From Conoideocrella luteorostrata (taxonomy: Eukaryota > Ascomycota > Sordariomycetes > Hypocreales > Clavicipitaceae): a stretch of DNA of 64,000 bases. The position numbers and the translations under genes are program-made. Positions within the stretch are counted from its first letter, which is position 1; the number at the start of each line of letters is the position of its first letter. The stretch lies in assembly GCA_032433595.1 (NCBI GenBank), contig JASWJB010000255.1:1-64000 (forward strand), read 5' to 3'. A model generated the notes under the pieces. The model was not told the origin of the DNA, ran no database searches, and saw only the letters and a list, made by a program, of their open reading frames with translations. Shown here in pieces: positions 22,525 to 34,500 of this stretch.

Positions 22525-24117
22525 TCGCGGTGCTCCGTACTCCGTAGATTGAACAGCTTTCACACATGTACGGAGTACGGAGTACTAGTATGAATTGTCG
22601 TGCTGGGCTATCATATCACAAAAGCGTGGCGCAACAACCAACGCATAAAAGCCAGCGGACCGCAGTAAAAACATGATTTTGTGTCGTTTCTACCCAACCC
22701 CGTCCCGTCCCCACGGGGCACGCTGGCCAAGAATCCAGGCGGCTCAGCTGATGTGAAGCGAGTTGCCATGGGCATGATGAAAACCAAGAGGGTAGAGCGT
22801 GAAGTCGGCTCTGCGGGCGCATGCCTTCGAAACCTAGTTTCGGCCGGCAGGAAGGCATCGTAGCTGCGGCCTCTCTCTGCGGCACGTTGTCGCCGACGTC
22901 GTAAACGGCGATGCTGAGTCACGCACGCGGCGGCCCCGAGCAGGGGATTCGCATTCGCACTTGATATGAACCGACAATGCATACGTAATAGTGTCGGTGT
23001 TTGCCCAGATTGTAGTTTTGCTTCAGTTCGACCCGTAGTTGGCCTTGAGGCATCGCTGCATAGTCTACGGAGTATTATTATTGCTATTATTATCCTGTGC
23101 GGTGGCTGAACCGGTCCGGTCTGCGGGTGGCCATCCACTGCATACTCGATGTCCCCATCTTGGCTGCTACCATTTGACCATCTACTTTCTACAGGCCACA
23201 GCTCTTGCCGCGGGGGGACGATGACCCTAACTGTGTGAAACCGCTGGAAACGGAGCATCATCACAGGTCAGCTCTGCGGAATTGCCTACCGACGACAAGC
23301 AGACCCTAGCTAGGATGACTTTGCGAGCTACGATTGATTGCGGCTATTTTGTCGATCCCGATGATGAATGCGAGGTTGAGGTCGAAGCTGAGCCACGTAA
23401 GCGGTATGCAGAAGGGCTGTAAGACCCCTCGTTTAAAGGTCTTATGGCAATCTACGAAGCGTAAACATTAGATTGATATGGTCTATCTATATACAGCGAT
23501 GCATACTTCTCATGAGTGAAGTGTTTTAGACTCTTTGTGACTCTGTTCTGGAGATCTCTAAACTGTACTTAGGAGACTAGCAAGAAGTCTGGACTCTCGT
23601 TCAACGTGTAGAGAGCTGATTAATAACATAGATGAGCTCGTGTTAGGTTAGATATTGCATTTAATTAGCAGACTAGACAATCTCGCAGCAAAACAAGGAG
23701 AATTTGAGGGATAGCTCAAAAGCACCAATACTGCTAGCCTCTGTATCTACCAGGGCTATGATTACACTCGCGACCTTCCACAAGCGATGCAAGCGCTTGT
23801 TGGTTGGCTGAGTGCTTCGGGTGTCTGGCGTACAGACCCTAAAATTGTTCCACGAGAGCGCTGTTAACCTGGTACCTTGCTGAGGTATGCAGCGACGGGC
23901 TTTCTCCTTCTTCTTGCTCACATCGCCGTTTTATTATCTTCATTTTTATTTTCTTTAACCTCAGGGGCAAAATTCCACCATCCTGCTGATATGCCATTTT
24001 CCTAGAATATGACGCTGAACTCCTGTATAACTGTGATTTAAATGGTCCTCACCGGTGTTGCTGTATGTAGTCTTGAGTCCTGTCTGATGTTCTCCATGTC
24101 TCATAATATGTGTCTCT

Positions 24118-25716
24118 CTATCCTATAACTCTTAGTGGTAACTGCCGCTCTCGTACTAGAGCGCGAATAGTTCTGAATCGTCTCTCATATCTCCCCGCTA
24201 GATCTTCCCAAGTCACGCCCCTGAAGTCAGGAATATGTTCTTCAAGAATCTCGCGCATCGTCTCTTTCAACTTGGCCGTTGGAGCGACCACCCAGGCAAG
24301 ACAGAGGGCGTTGGGTAAGCGTGCCGTACCCAGGGGCTTGAACCGATCCAGCCGTGCTGAAGTTTCCATAATCTCACTGATCAACTTCAAAGCTTCCTTT
24401 GCCAAGGTTTTGCGGCTTGGATCCAGCATTTGCAACGTCGTGTTCAGCACGAGTGACATGGAAAGGAGTTCGACATTGCCAGTATCGCAGAGAATATACT
24501 GCAAAGAAACTTCTTGAGCACCTGTCATGTTGGCGGCGCCATATAGCTGCTTAGCGATGGTAATGAGCCGTGGGGATTCGTAATACATGTCTTTATAGGT
24601 TGCTGCTATTGCGCCGTGATAGAGCACAGGGTCGTGGAGTTGCGCCGGCAGCGGGATGAGATTCTCCCAGCGGAGACTGTAGAATTCCGTGGTGAAGCCT
24701 GCAGGGTCAGCGGCTACAGGCCCAAAGCGGCGCTTTTGTCTATCAACTAGGCGTTGATCTATCTTGATGGTGGGGTCCATGATGCACTCGCCAATCTTCG
24801 TAACATGTCAGTATGGTCAGGAGTATTGGACGAGGTAAAAAAGGGAGCCAAAAAAGGGGGGAAGAAGAACAAAAAAATGCAGGGAGCAATTCACATACCA
24901 CAAGAGACCAAGCAATCGTGATCCCCTGCTTCTCAAAATCCGTCTTGAGCTCTACATTTGGCATCCTAACGAGCAAGTAGAGCAGTCCACGGACATGAAC
25001 TTCGTACTCCGCTCTTTGGCCGCCGATCAAGTTCTACCAGCCAGCACATTAGCTACTGCTCCAAAGTCCGCAGGGACAGAAACCAAAAAAAGTAGAAGAA
25101 CTTACATGAGATAGACACAAGAGGCCAATAGCACATATAATATTGATATAATGTGACACGGTTGACGCCGATGCAACATCTCCCCTCAAGACTTGCAAAG
25201 CCTTGCCATAGTCCATGTAGGCCTGCAATGACGGCGCCCCTGTGTAGTAGGTGGACGTACTGCTCGTCAAGACCTTTGAGGCTGCGGTAAGTGCTAGGCT
25301 ATGTTCCATCCTCCTGGGAACTTCCCCAAAGAAGCTGCCAAACGACAGAATACTGTACCCAGGGTCCGTGACGCTGAGAACGGAAACAAGACGACTGCCA
25401 ATTCGTGATACTTCATTGCACGGCGGCCTTGACACCCTGACGGCTTGGCCATTCTGGCTCCATGCATCCCGCTTGAAGGACCCAGAATTGGTGTTGGAAG
25501 GCAGCGCATAGCGAAATGTGTATCTCTTCTCCCCAGAGCCGAGGCATTGGATTCCAAGACGCTCACATCGGGAACAGACGGGCTGCTTTTCGTCGCACTT
25601 GAAGATGTCAACGAAGATTCTCTCCGAATCTCAAAGGGAAATGGAAGATGGAGCTCCCGTACCTTCTTCTTCCGTTTCCGACATGCTTCGCAGCTCCTTT
25701 TAGATGCGCCAGGCAT
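24118..25716 (-). CDS. Zn2Cys6 fungal transcription regulator (452 aa)
   Basis: A sequence-specific DNA-binding regulator. Exons: 25716-25663, 25597-25106, 25033-24899 and 24795-24118, all junctions in phase 0 with GT-AG introns. Splicing the first intron (65 nt) joins CEACRKRKKK to CDEKQPVC, SRC and ERLGIQC. This gives the exact C-X2-C-X6-C-X6-C-X2-C-X6-C binuclear zinc cluster at residues 9-36, which is strong support for the model. The C-terminal two thirds are helical and resemble the fungal-specific transcription factor domain (PF11951-like): WSLVIGECIMDP, LRWENLIPLP and LCLAWVVAPTAKL. The regulated pathway is unknown and no biosynthetic cluster surrounds it. The N-terminal cluster encoded across an intron is common in this family. 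Direct CGG repeats lie upstream. Confidence 0.9.
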
Positions 25717-26822
25717 GGTTAGTTCTGCGTGTCAGCATGGGGGACGGCAATGACAGCTCCACCTCGAGCAGTCGATCCAGGCTGACGCTACCAAAGGTCG
25801 GACAATATTGAGTGGGCATGTACCGAGGCGTGTACCGAGGCATGTACCGAGATTGCATGCGGGCTAGCTACTTCATGTTTATCAAAAGCGGTACGGAGTT
25901 TTGATACGCAATATAGCCTTTGACGTTGCATATATGTGAAGTGTACGGAGTACGCAGTAATGTCGTCGGGCGGATGCAGGACGGCACGTCGACAGAATTA
26001 GCGGTTGCTGTGGCTCCTCACGTGCAGGACTGGTCGTGGCTAGTTACGTCCGCCACGCGATGTGACCTTATCTGTCGTCTCTGTCCAGTCCGCATGTCAC
26101 CGCAAAGTTATCGCAAGGCGGCCAATAACGCAAACTTAAGCTGGGGCTTTGGACGATACCCAATGTGCCAATGAGAGTGAGAGTGAGCTCGTTCCCATTT
26201 GGGCAACTTTAATTCTGCCACTCAACTGAGCCTCGATCATTGTTTACATCAGCCGGCAACTAATTACGCAGCATTATACTCGCTGTGTATTGAGTAATCT
26301 ATACTAGCTCTTGCTGAAACCCTATTAGTCCTGTTAAAGTTGCTCCTCGCATTGTTTAGAGTTTACTCGTGATCTTTATCGCTCCCAGAGTTTAGATGTT
26401 ATTCACGCAGCAGCCACTAATGCGGTCGACATACTTATATGCGACTTCATACATGTAATCTATCTGCATTAAGCTCTATCTGAACACAAATAGGGGAATT
26501 TTAGCCTTGGTTTACTGTGCTTCCAAAGCATACCACATGGTCGTAGTAAATTCTTTCCTTAAAAACTCTATTCTCAGGGCGTATTAATACCAAATGCTTC
26601 CGCTGTCTCCTGTTCTTTTCTTCTTATTTCCCTATTATTTTCATTGGCAGACAGCCAGGCAAGGACACAACTCTGTCTACTACTGTCTTGGCAAGCATCT
26701 TCTCCAAAATTGGCTTGCTTCTCGAAGCCAGTCCGCTCCTCAGCTTCACAAGCCAACCACAACGACTTCTTCCATTTAAGGCTACCTACACACCTTCAAA
26801 GGTCATCAACCTTGTACAAACA
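25717..26822. other. Divergent promoter region
   Basis: Lies between the minus-strand regulator and the plus-strand secreted-protein gene. Contains the 12-bp repeats and a TACGGAGTA word at 25944. No gene seen. Confidence 0.55.
25816..25851. promoter_or_regulatory. Three tandem 12-bp repeats upstream of the Zn2Cys6 gene
   Basis: GCATGTACCGAG, GCGTGTACCGAG and GCATGTACCGAG are directly adjacent, 100-135 bp before the start codon. On the gene strand each contains a CGG triplet spaced every 12 bp, the type of half-site bound by Zn2Cys6 proteins. A role in binding or autoregulation is inference. Confidence 0.6.
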
Positions 26823-27962
26823 ATGAAGTTCACTCAAGCTCTCGCGGTTGCCTCTGCCGCCTCTGTGGGCATCGCTGCTCCTATCACGGAGCATCGCGAA
26901 CAGCATCGCAAACAAGAGCCAGCTGCTGGACCCATGGGTTCTACCGTTTCCGCTCCGCTCCCCCCCTCATCCGCAGCTACATCCATTACTTTTCTCACTG
27001 ATGAGGTTGTATTTTCTTCACCTAAATACCTACCAAAGGGTAACGACAGCTACACAACCAAATCGGCCAACGTCTCATCTGGGCATGGCAAGCTTGAGGC
27101 TCGTGATGCAAATTTCGCCTCCCCTTGGACCTCATCAAAGAGCCGCTTTTTCAACCAAACCGAAACCAGGTTAACCATGAAAGATAAGCATTGGTACCTT
27201 TCCGGTATGTCCGGATATGGGAACTTTGTTCGCCTCAATGTGAGCGGTTTGCCCTTTATAACCCACGGTCATCCCGAACGCCACGATCTCCACGCCAGGG
27301 ATGCCATGAAATCATCAAACAAAAGCACCAAGAGCTATCCGGAACAGCGGCCCAACGCAAGTAACGTATCTTCTGTGGCCCACGAACATCCTGGACACCA
27401 CGATCTTGAGACCCCGGGTGACAAGGAAGCCTCAGGCAAAAGTGCCAAGGACTTTTGGGCAGAGTATTTCAACCCGATCCTACGCGTCAAAGAAAGCATA
27501 CGCTACTCCAACGAAAGACATGGCAAGCATGACAACCATGGCAATCATAGCAAGCGCGATATTCCGGTTACACGACCCTTTATACCAGAGCATCGTCTCC
27601 CAACTCACACCCGCGACAGACCTATTCACTTTCTTGAAGCTCGAGGCTCCAATATCACCGTCATGAAGCACCCCGAGCTCATAAATGAGGTTTTCGACGC
27701 TCCAGGAAAATTCATCTCACCCGCAGAGCTCCAAAAAGCATACTCCAATTTGATCTCTGGGGCGCATTATTCACCACTTCCCTCCTTCCGTCCTAGGTAC
27801 ACTGAAGAGGGACTCCCGCTCTTCAATCATACCATCACAGTTCAGTGCATCCTGAATAATCGTTGGGAACGGCCGCTCTGCAGTTATGCGGACTATGATC
27901 GTGATAGTAACAAGACTGAAAAGGGCATCTTCAGTATTCCATTAGTTCTGCCGCCCGTCTAG
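26823..27962 (+). CDS. Secreted His/Asn-rich hypothetical protein (379 aa)
   Basis: The chosen ATG (ACAATGAAG context) starts MKFTQALAVASAASVGIAAP, a canonical signal peptide. The frame is open further upstream, but those residues do not look coding. No domain recognised. The mature protein has many N-glycosylation sequons (for example SANVSS, FFNQTET, RLNVSG) and a central His-rich part. There are two related ~28-residue segments at about 147-175 and 186-215 with the pattern H.HP..HDL...K.S.KS.K. A dibasic SKRD site near residue 240 could be cut by Kex2-type protease. The C-terminal ~100 residues look folded and contain two Cys (VQCIL, PLCSY). A wall or secreted-matrix role is possible but not shown. 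Confidence 0.75.
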   Translation: MKFTQALAVASAASVGIAAPITEHREQHRKQEPAAGPMGSTVSAPLPPSSAATSITFLTDEVVFSSPKYLPKGNDSYTTKSANVSSGHGKLEARDANFASPWTSSKSRFFNQTETRLTMKDKHWYLSGMSGYGNFVRLNVSGLPFITHGHPERHDLHARDAMKSSNKSTKSYPEQRPNASNVSSVAHEHPGHHDLETPGDKEASGKSAKDFWAEYFNPILRVKESIRYSNERHGKHDNHGNHSKRDIPVTRPFIPEHRLPTHTRDRPIHFLEARGSNITVMKHPELINEVFDAPGKFISPAELQKAYSNLISGAHYSPLPSFRPRYTEEGLPLFNHTITVQCILNNRWERPLCSYADYDRDSNKTEKGIFSIPLVLPPV

Positions 27963-29050
27963 CCAATTGCCCCAGCCAACTGTTCCATCTGGAAAGACGT
28001 TCAATAGCCATCAAAGGATGCCTGAAGCGGGCGAAGGGTGAGTGTCATGCCAAGGCCAAATTGCGAGTCAAAAATGATGGGCGTGAAAATATTACTTTCC
28101 CCTAATATATAAGGGTCATAAATGAACACGAGAGGTAGCCCTTGGCTACTCCATTTTTGTGCAAGATAGTTGGATGACATGGGTTCAATTTGTTGTTATT
28201 TAGTCGAATTTTTTGGAAGTTTTTGGAATTTTTGAATGCTGGGGCTTCTTTAATCCATGCCAAGTTGCTCCGTACCTTCTTTTAGCTTAGTGTCATCTTA
28301 GTATACAGTCGTTTCCGGTATTTTCTGTGCTATGACTGTGACTTACTACGTTCTCATCAATCGTTAGTTCCTCCTGGATGTGTCCCAAGACGTGAAAATC
28401 ACACATACTCCATTCCATAAATTCAACCCATTTCGATTATAGTCCTCATGCAATGGAAATGATTCGCCGCCCACGCAATGGATCATCCCCATGCTGCTTC
28501 TCGTTGGCCTTGGATCGGTAATCGAACTACACTACGGAGTACTCTTAGCGTACAGAAATACCAGCCAGTTTTACTACTAGGTACGGAGTACTTACGGAGT
28601 ACCAAACATTGCTACGGTACCAAACGCTGCCCGCTGCCAAATCCCTCACTAATTTGTCTTTGTCAACTAAATTAATTATTTCCAGCACACAGAAGCGCAC
28701 CGCGCCTCATTTGCAAGTTATGAACTTCATGGCCCATTTACAATACAACAGGTGCGTTCATGCTGATGCCAAGAACGACGGCCAATTGGCATGGTGGACC
28801 TCGACGTCATCAAGTTGGAGCAGCATCTTGGCATTCTAAGTACCCGTTGATTGCGTTCACATAACTACAGTAACTCAAGCTGTTTTCTGAATTAAAGCCT
28901 GTCAAATAATATCTTCTACTTTAATACACAAGATTAACGCACGCCTTCTCTCGCCGAGCGTCCCTAAGCATCGTCGATCCACAACACATACTCAATTAAC
29001 CACCTCTCACACAGAAGCTTGCCGAAATCGAAAATCACCATCCACCCAAC
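27963..29050. other. Intergenic
   Basis: AT-rich 3' region of the secreted-protein gene, then a cluster of three TACGGAGTA words (28533, 28582, 28593) about 450-520 bp before the next tentative gene. Nothing else recognised. Confidence 0.5.
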
Positions 29051-29498
29051 ATGATCATCCCGCAAATCAACCAAGTAGGCGACCCTGATTCTTCTCCCCA
29101 GAATTCGAATAATAACCTTCCCCCAGCCCCATATATATGATCGCGCCAGCGCAGGCTCCGCCGGTGGAGGCATCGCGGTCGGTGGAGTCGCAGCCAAAAA
29201 CTCAGGTGGTTCCGAACAAAGCACCAAATTCATCATTGGCTTCTGTGTCGCCATACCTTGCACACTCATCATCGTCGGCCTGTATTTTTACTTCCGTCGT
29301 CGTCGGAACAAGAAGCTCGACAAGACGGGGGCTCAAAAGAATGGCCAACAGGGTCGTTCGAGGAATAGCGCTTGGGGTAAGAAGAACCGGAAGAAAGGTA
29401 ATAAGAAGTCAATATGGAGACTGCCTGAGACATTAAGGCCCACGGAGCCTCCGGCTGCTTATAAGAGGGAGAAAGAGCTTCTGCCAAGCTCGTTGTGA
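29051..29498 (+). CDS. Tentative small single-pass membrane protein (131 aa)
   Basis: No family recognised. Exon 2 (29127-29498) encodes a Gly/Ala/Ser-rich stretch, then FIIGFCVAIPCTLIIVGLYF, a strong transmembrane helix. This is followed at once by FRRRRNKK, a basic stop-transfer sequence, a Lys/Arg-rich cytosolic tail and an end at LPSSL. There is no in-frame ATG in that exon. A mini-exon 29051-29074 (ATG in AACATGAT context) with a 52-nt intron, donor GTAGGC and acceptor CCCCCAG, restores an in-frame start. The transmembrane plus basic-tail pattern is convincing; the first exon is a guess, and the true start may lie further upstream. Confidence 0.4.
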
Positions 29499-30043
29499 TG
29501 AACCCAGAACATGTGTCGAGTATAAGCAGCGGGACAGTGGAGGTGGTTTGCACACGATTCTACACTCGAGAGAGAGAAAGTCTTACGAATATGGATCAAA
29601 CGATCTGCATCCTCTCTTGTTGTTTATTTAATTCCAGAGTCAGCGATTTCATGTAACGAAGATACCCACCGTTTTTAATCTCATTTCATAGAACGCTACT
29701 CGTTCATTGCGCCTCATACAATATATGTAGTCCAATCATCAACGTGCCGGGGACAGCCACCAACACATCAGGTAATTGCTAGAGGAAACAACAAAAAAAA
29801 AATTCCTAAACGGAATGTACATGATTTAACAATTGTTCAAAAAACATCCGTCCATCTTCACCACAGGATAGCGAAGTCTCTTTTCCGTCACGTGATCTTC
29901 GAATTCAGGGAGCCTGCTGCCCACACGTGATCTCGCGCCAATCCTCCGAAACTTACCCAAACTCCCTGGCACCATGTAATACTACGTAATTATCCAAGTC
30001 CACCCTCCAGTCAGTACATCTTGCTTAACAGAAAACCGCCATC
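29499..30043. other. Intergenic, upstream region of MRP10
   Basis: No open frame of note. Contains an A run near 29792-29801. Two CACGTGATC-type words lie at about 29890 and 29924 in the presumed MRP10 promoter. Confidence 0.5.
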
Positions 30044-30383
30044 ATGCCTGGCGGTCACAAACCAATCCGCCTACCGCCTCTCAAAACCCTTCGAGTCCAC
30101 AATCCTAAGAGGCAACCCGAAAATCCTTGCATTGCAATCATGTCCAGCGTCCTAGGTAAAACCACGAAATCCAGTATCCACAGCAGAGGAGAAATCAGTC
30201 TCTAATAAATATATAGCATGCTGGGCCTCAGCAGGTTACAATGCTTCCGGATGCGCCGCTATCGAAAGCCAGCTCCGAAAATGTATGGATGGACCGGCTC
30301 CTCCGCCCGCGCCAGCGAATACCATCAACTACCACCTTTCAAGGATGCAGAAGCACGTGTTGAGTCCGAGAAAGCAGAAATAA
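30044..30383 (+). CDS. MRP10: Mitochondrial small-subunit ribosomal protein mS37 (92 aa)
   Basis: A component of the mitochondrial 37S ribosomal subunit, imported into the mitochondrion. Exons 30044-30155 and 30217-30383 flank a 61-nt intron (GTAAAA donor, ATATAG acceptor, CTAAT branch). The N-terminus MPGGHKPIRLPPLKTLRV resembles yeast Mrp10. Splicing creates the twin CX9C motif: Cys-X9-Cys in CIAIMSSVLAC and again in CAAIESQLRKC, the CHCH fold formed by oxidative folding. The tail ends RKQK. Length matches the family (about 95 aa). Too short and split to appear as one open frame; the splice is supported by the cysteine spacing. Confidence 0.93.
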
Positions 30384-31580
30384 GTGGTGCTAGGTAGCCT
30401 AGAAACCATAGCAGCAGTTTAGGGGGGAAGGGGCTGCAGGCATAGAGCAGGAAAAGTTTTGGCATGGTATATTAAGAACTGAATCTTCGAAGCGCAATAA
30501 TTGCATTTTTGGCGTTTAATTGTTAGGGTCGATACTTTTGTAAGAGTAGGATTCGGGGTATGAACCAAGCGAAGGTTTTCATGTACCGTTCCGATGGGTT
30601 CTGTATGATATTATGTAGACGCTCTTGGTCACCTCTTGAGCCAATTTGCCAGACGTATAAAATATGAACAAGACCGGTCTACCTTTTACGTATTAGGGTA
30701 AAATTCATCACAATAATACGAACTAGTGCATGAGTTGTGGTTTACGCAGCGGCGTAATGTCTATTCAGTTCATACAGAACTCTCATCTTTCACTTCTTCA
30801 CTAATCCTCCAGCCTCTCATGCATATCAATGATTTCGCTCAGCTTCCCGTCCAACGTCTATCCAGCTTTGCAGCCAATACAAATCCAAGTCATTGTCCGT
30901 GAGGGACGGAAGTAAAACAGGTTCAAGATAAAACAGCCATCCCAAAACGAGTGTCTGGCCTTTATAATCCAGGCCACAGAAGAAGAAAAGAGGGGGGGAA
31001 ATAGTGAAATCCAGGATGCGCCAGCCTCCCGTTCCATGCTCCGCAAACCTCCCAGTAGCGCCAGCAAATAATATACGTTAAAGTTGCCCATATGATGATA
31101 GGATATAGCCAGTGCTGCCTCGTATCCCTCCGCAATGCTCCTGCAGGAGATCCATTCAGCCCATTGCAAGGTGGTTGAGAGTAAATTTCAAGTCCCCTTG
31201 GTAGAGACACCTCGGCATGCTTGCTAGCATATCAACAAATCAGGTGAGTTCCCCAAATGAAAGGTACAAAAAATTGGTGTCAAACATAATGAATTAACTC
31301 CCAGTCAATATGAAGCTCTCGTGGAAATGCAAGTCGCTACAATGTCGTGTTTATATGGTAGTTGCTGTGAAAACGGAAAGACGGCTGTCTTGACTCGACT
31401 AATGAAACTTTCAGGGTCCGGGGGGATGTGGTAGTTTCGTATGGAAATATGGGAATGATCCGTTCCGGACTGTTGAGACTTTCATGTATGCCCCGTCCAC
31501 CAGAATTCATGCGGTCTCTGCCGTCGGCAATCGGTGTGACGTGGCGCAGAGACCGTCGAGACAGTGAAGTTGGCACAAGG
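30384..31580. other. Intergenic, 3' regions of MRP10 and CDC24
   Basis: The two genes converge here. No supported ORF. Confidence 0.5.
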
Positions 31581-34500
31581 TTACTGACCTTCAACACAGA
31601 AGAGCTCAATCTCTCCGACACCACCAGAATACATATTCCGCACCCCTTCTCGCCACTCTAGAAAAGCAATCTGAATGTCGTCGTCGCTCTGAATTGTGAC
31701 GAAGTCACCATCCTCGTCGCGATACCGCAGCTTCAGCATGCCCTTGCCAATACTACTTGTCATGAACCGGGCGAGCTTAGCGTCAATTCGGTCAATCAGG
31801 GACTGATAAGTGATGTTAAACGCAACCACAAGAGTAACATAGTTCCCACTGTCGCAGTTGACTCGAACCTTTAGTTGTGTCGGCATCGGCATGTCAGGGC
31901 TTTGTATGGAACTGGTTGTATTCCCAGTTCCAATCGATGGAGACACGTTGCGAGAATTAGCAGTAGCGGAATCAACTCTTAATGAACTTCCTCCCGTAGG
32001 TCCCGGGGTGTTGCCGCGCGAGTAAACTGGTTGTGAGGGGAAGTGGGACATTGTGCCTCCAAGGCTGCCAGAGTGTTGGTGCATCCTCTCGCGCTGAGCG
32101 CCGGGGCTCTGTGTGCTCGTACGGATAGGAATATCGTTGCGGGGAGAGCCAGTTTGCGACCGTGGGATGTTGCCGTCGTGTGCTGGGTGCAAGTGTTGAG
32201 GAATACCCGGTACAGCTGGGATGTTGCTTTGGCTGGGTTGGCGCTGTCGAGGGATACCATCTGGTGTGCTGTAGGATCGACTCCTTTGTTGCTGAGCAGC
32301 GGCCTGGCTGTGCGTTGCCATTGCAGGGAGAGATGGACCCCGAGCATTCCTTCCACCGCCCATATTAAGCGGGTTCGGCGAGGGTCCATCTCGAGACGGC
32401 GCCCTCGGCATATTGCCAGGAGCGTATCGTGGATCGTCCCACACGGATTGTGGTGTTCCTGATTTGGGGGGGAACTGATAGGCAGGGCCAGGGAAGACGC
32501 CGCTAGTAGTGCTCGTTCTCGAGGAGGCTGGAGATTCGGCAACTGGTGAGAAGTAGCTGTCACCTCCCCTCGATCCCGGTGATTGGGCACCGCTGCTCTG
32601 TGTTTGTAAACTGAGGGATGCGGGTGGTGCGGGCAATGGAAATCGTGGCGGCGGTGCTCTGGCAATGCCTGCTAGTGATTGTGAGCTCTCTCCCGTTATA
32701 GATCGTTGTCTCAAGCTGCCACTTGAAGATGTTCGGGGTACAGCTGACCCCGTGGATTGAGGGTATGTGGAGAATAGAGCTGGAGCAGTTGCTGGTCCAT
32801 AGTCTTCGTCGTCCTCGTCCTGTTGCAGGTATGGATTTTCGAGCCCTCCAGCATGATCTCTCGTCCAAGCAAAGTCGTTTGAGATTGATTCTTGGCTCGT
32901 GGAAAGTCGAGGTGCATTCACTTTCCGTTGTGACTCCAATCCGACAGCCCATTTCCTCATCATCTCCTCGTTAAGGAATTTAATCGTGAAATTCTCGACA
33001 CCAGGGTCACCCTTCCACCAAATTTGAACGCTGTGCGAGCCTGTTTTCAGTCAGACACAAAATGCGACTGATCACGCATGCCGGAGTTCCGGTAGGTAGG
33101 AGGTTCAACTTACCAGGCTTTGACAGGGACACGATATCAGTCACGTTAGTCATGAAAATCCTACCCTTCAGCTGGAGCTTGCCGTTCTTATTCCTTATCT
33201 TTGGACCCGATGATCTCGTCTTATCTTTCTTGCCAGAAGCTTCCTTGCAGCAAAGTAAAATGCACTCAAACAGGTAAATTTCGTACTAAAAAAAACTTGT
33301 CAGCTATCAGTTGCCGAAAGAACGGCTTCGACCGTACTGTGCCCGTTTCGGAGCCACATTTGTGTTGACCTACCTCTTTTTCCTGGTCACTCTTTCCAGT
33401 AATGACACCATACACCCCATGAAGGAGCAGCTTTCCAAAAGACTCCACCTTATGGGACTTCCAGTCATCTACTCTGGTAATCAGCTCTTCAAGAGCCTCA
33501 TCTAGAAGATCACGGTTCACGGCTTCGTTAGCCTTGGTCAAAACCCGTGCAGCAGCCTCGCTACCTGTACAAAGGTCATCCTTGACCTCAGAGTCCTCAG
33601 ACTTCTTGTCTAAATCTTTCAACAGTAGTGGATACTTGACCAGTCGCTGCATGGGCTTGAGCAAGAATCCGTCCAAGGTGTTAAAGTCGGCAGCAACAGG
33701 ATGCCCTGATTGTTGGATTTTGTCGAACACTATGTTGGCGATATGGGCGGCCTTGCGTTGATTTGCGATGAATGGTTGGTAGATATCGAAGGCATCTTCG
33801 TAGAAGCAGAATGGAGCGCCCCATCGTTGAATCGCCTTGGGCATTGAATTAGTCGTTTCGACCCGGATGAGAAATCGTCGCTGGAAGTCAAGAATCGCAT
33901 TGATGTTGAGAAATATCTGATGTACAACATCGCCAGGAATAAGTCCCTTTTGCTCCAAGGTTTTTTTCAAGTCGTGCAAATTCTCCAGATCTTGCACATA
34001 CTTCCGCTCGGTATCGACCAATTCTTTCACAATGTGATCTCGGTAACTCATTTGCGACCCTGCAGTTGATGCAATTGGTTCATCTTCAGGATATGGCTGA
34101 AGCTTAAGTAGCAGTCCACGATGCTCAGCCAAATCAAGTACGTAGTTAACAACCTGCGTTACCTTGACGAAGCCGCTTGTGTCGTTTCCCATCAAATCCG
34201 TAATCACAAAGCTCTGTGCGGGGGGGACCTGCAACTCCTTCATGCACGCCTGTACGAATTTGAAGATGGCAATTTTGGACTTTTTCGCTTCCGACGCATT
34301 TGGATCGTCCACCCGGAGGGGCTCTGTTGGCTGTAGCGAGTTATAGATTGTGAGGAGAGGGTACCCAGTACGGAAGAGGTTCCATAATGGATCGACCGGG
34401 TCCGACGCGTCTAGTTGTTCAAGAAATGGTGTGAAATCGGGCACTTGACTTAGGCGTTGTTTGAGTGAGATGCAGATCTGATAAAGCGATCGCGAAGCAT

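Larger units (their letters stand above)
20848..24117. other. 3.3-kb intergenic interval
   Basis: No gene supported. Holds tandem repeats at 21329-21355, 21861-21893 and 22486-22524 and five TACGGAGTA words (22437, 22538, 22569, 22576, 23066). GC-rich between about 21.96 and 22.33 kb. The 217-codon minus-strand frame at 22611-23264 lacks any recognisable feature. Confidence 0.5.

Noticed and set aside
22611..23264. 217-codon minus-strand frame
   Set aside because: No recognisable motif; crosses GC-rich intergenic DNA and a TACGGAGTA site.
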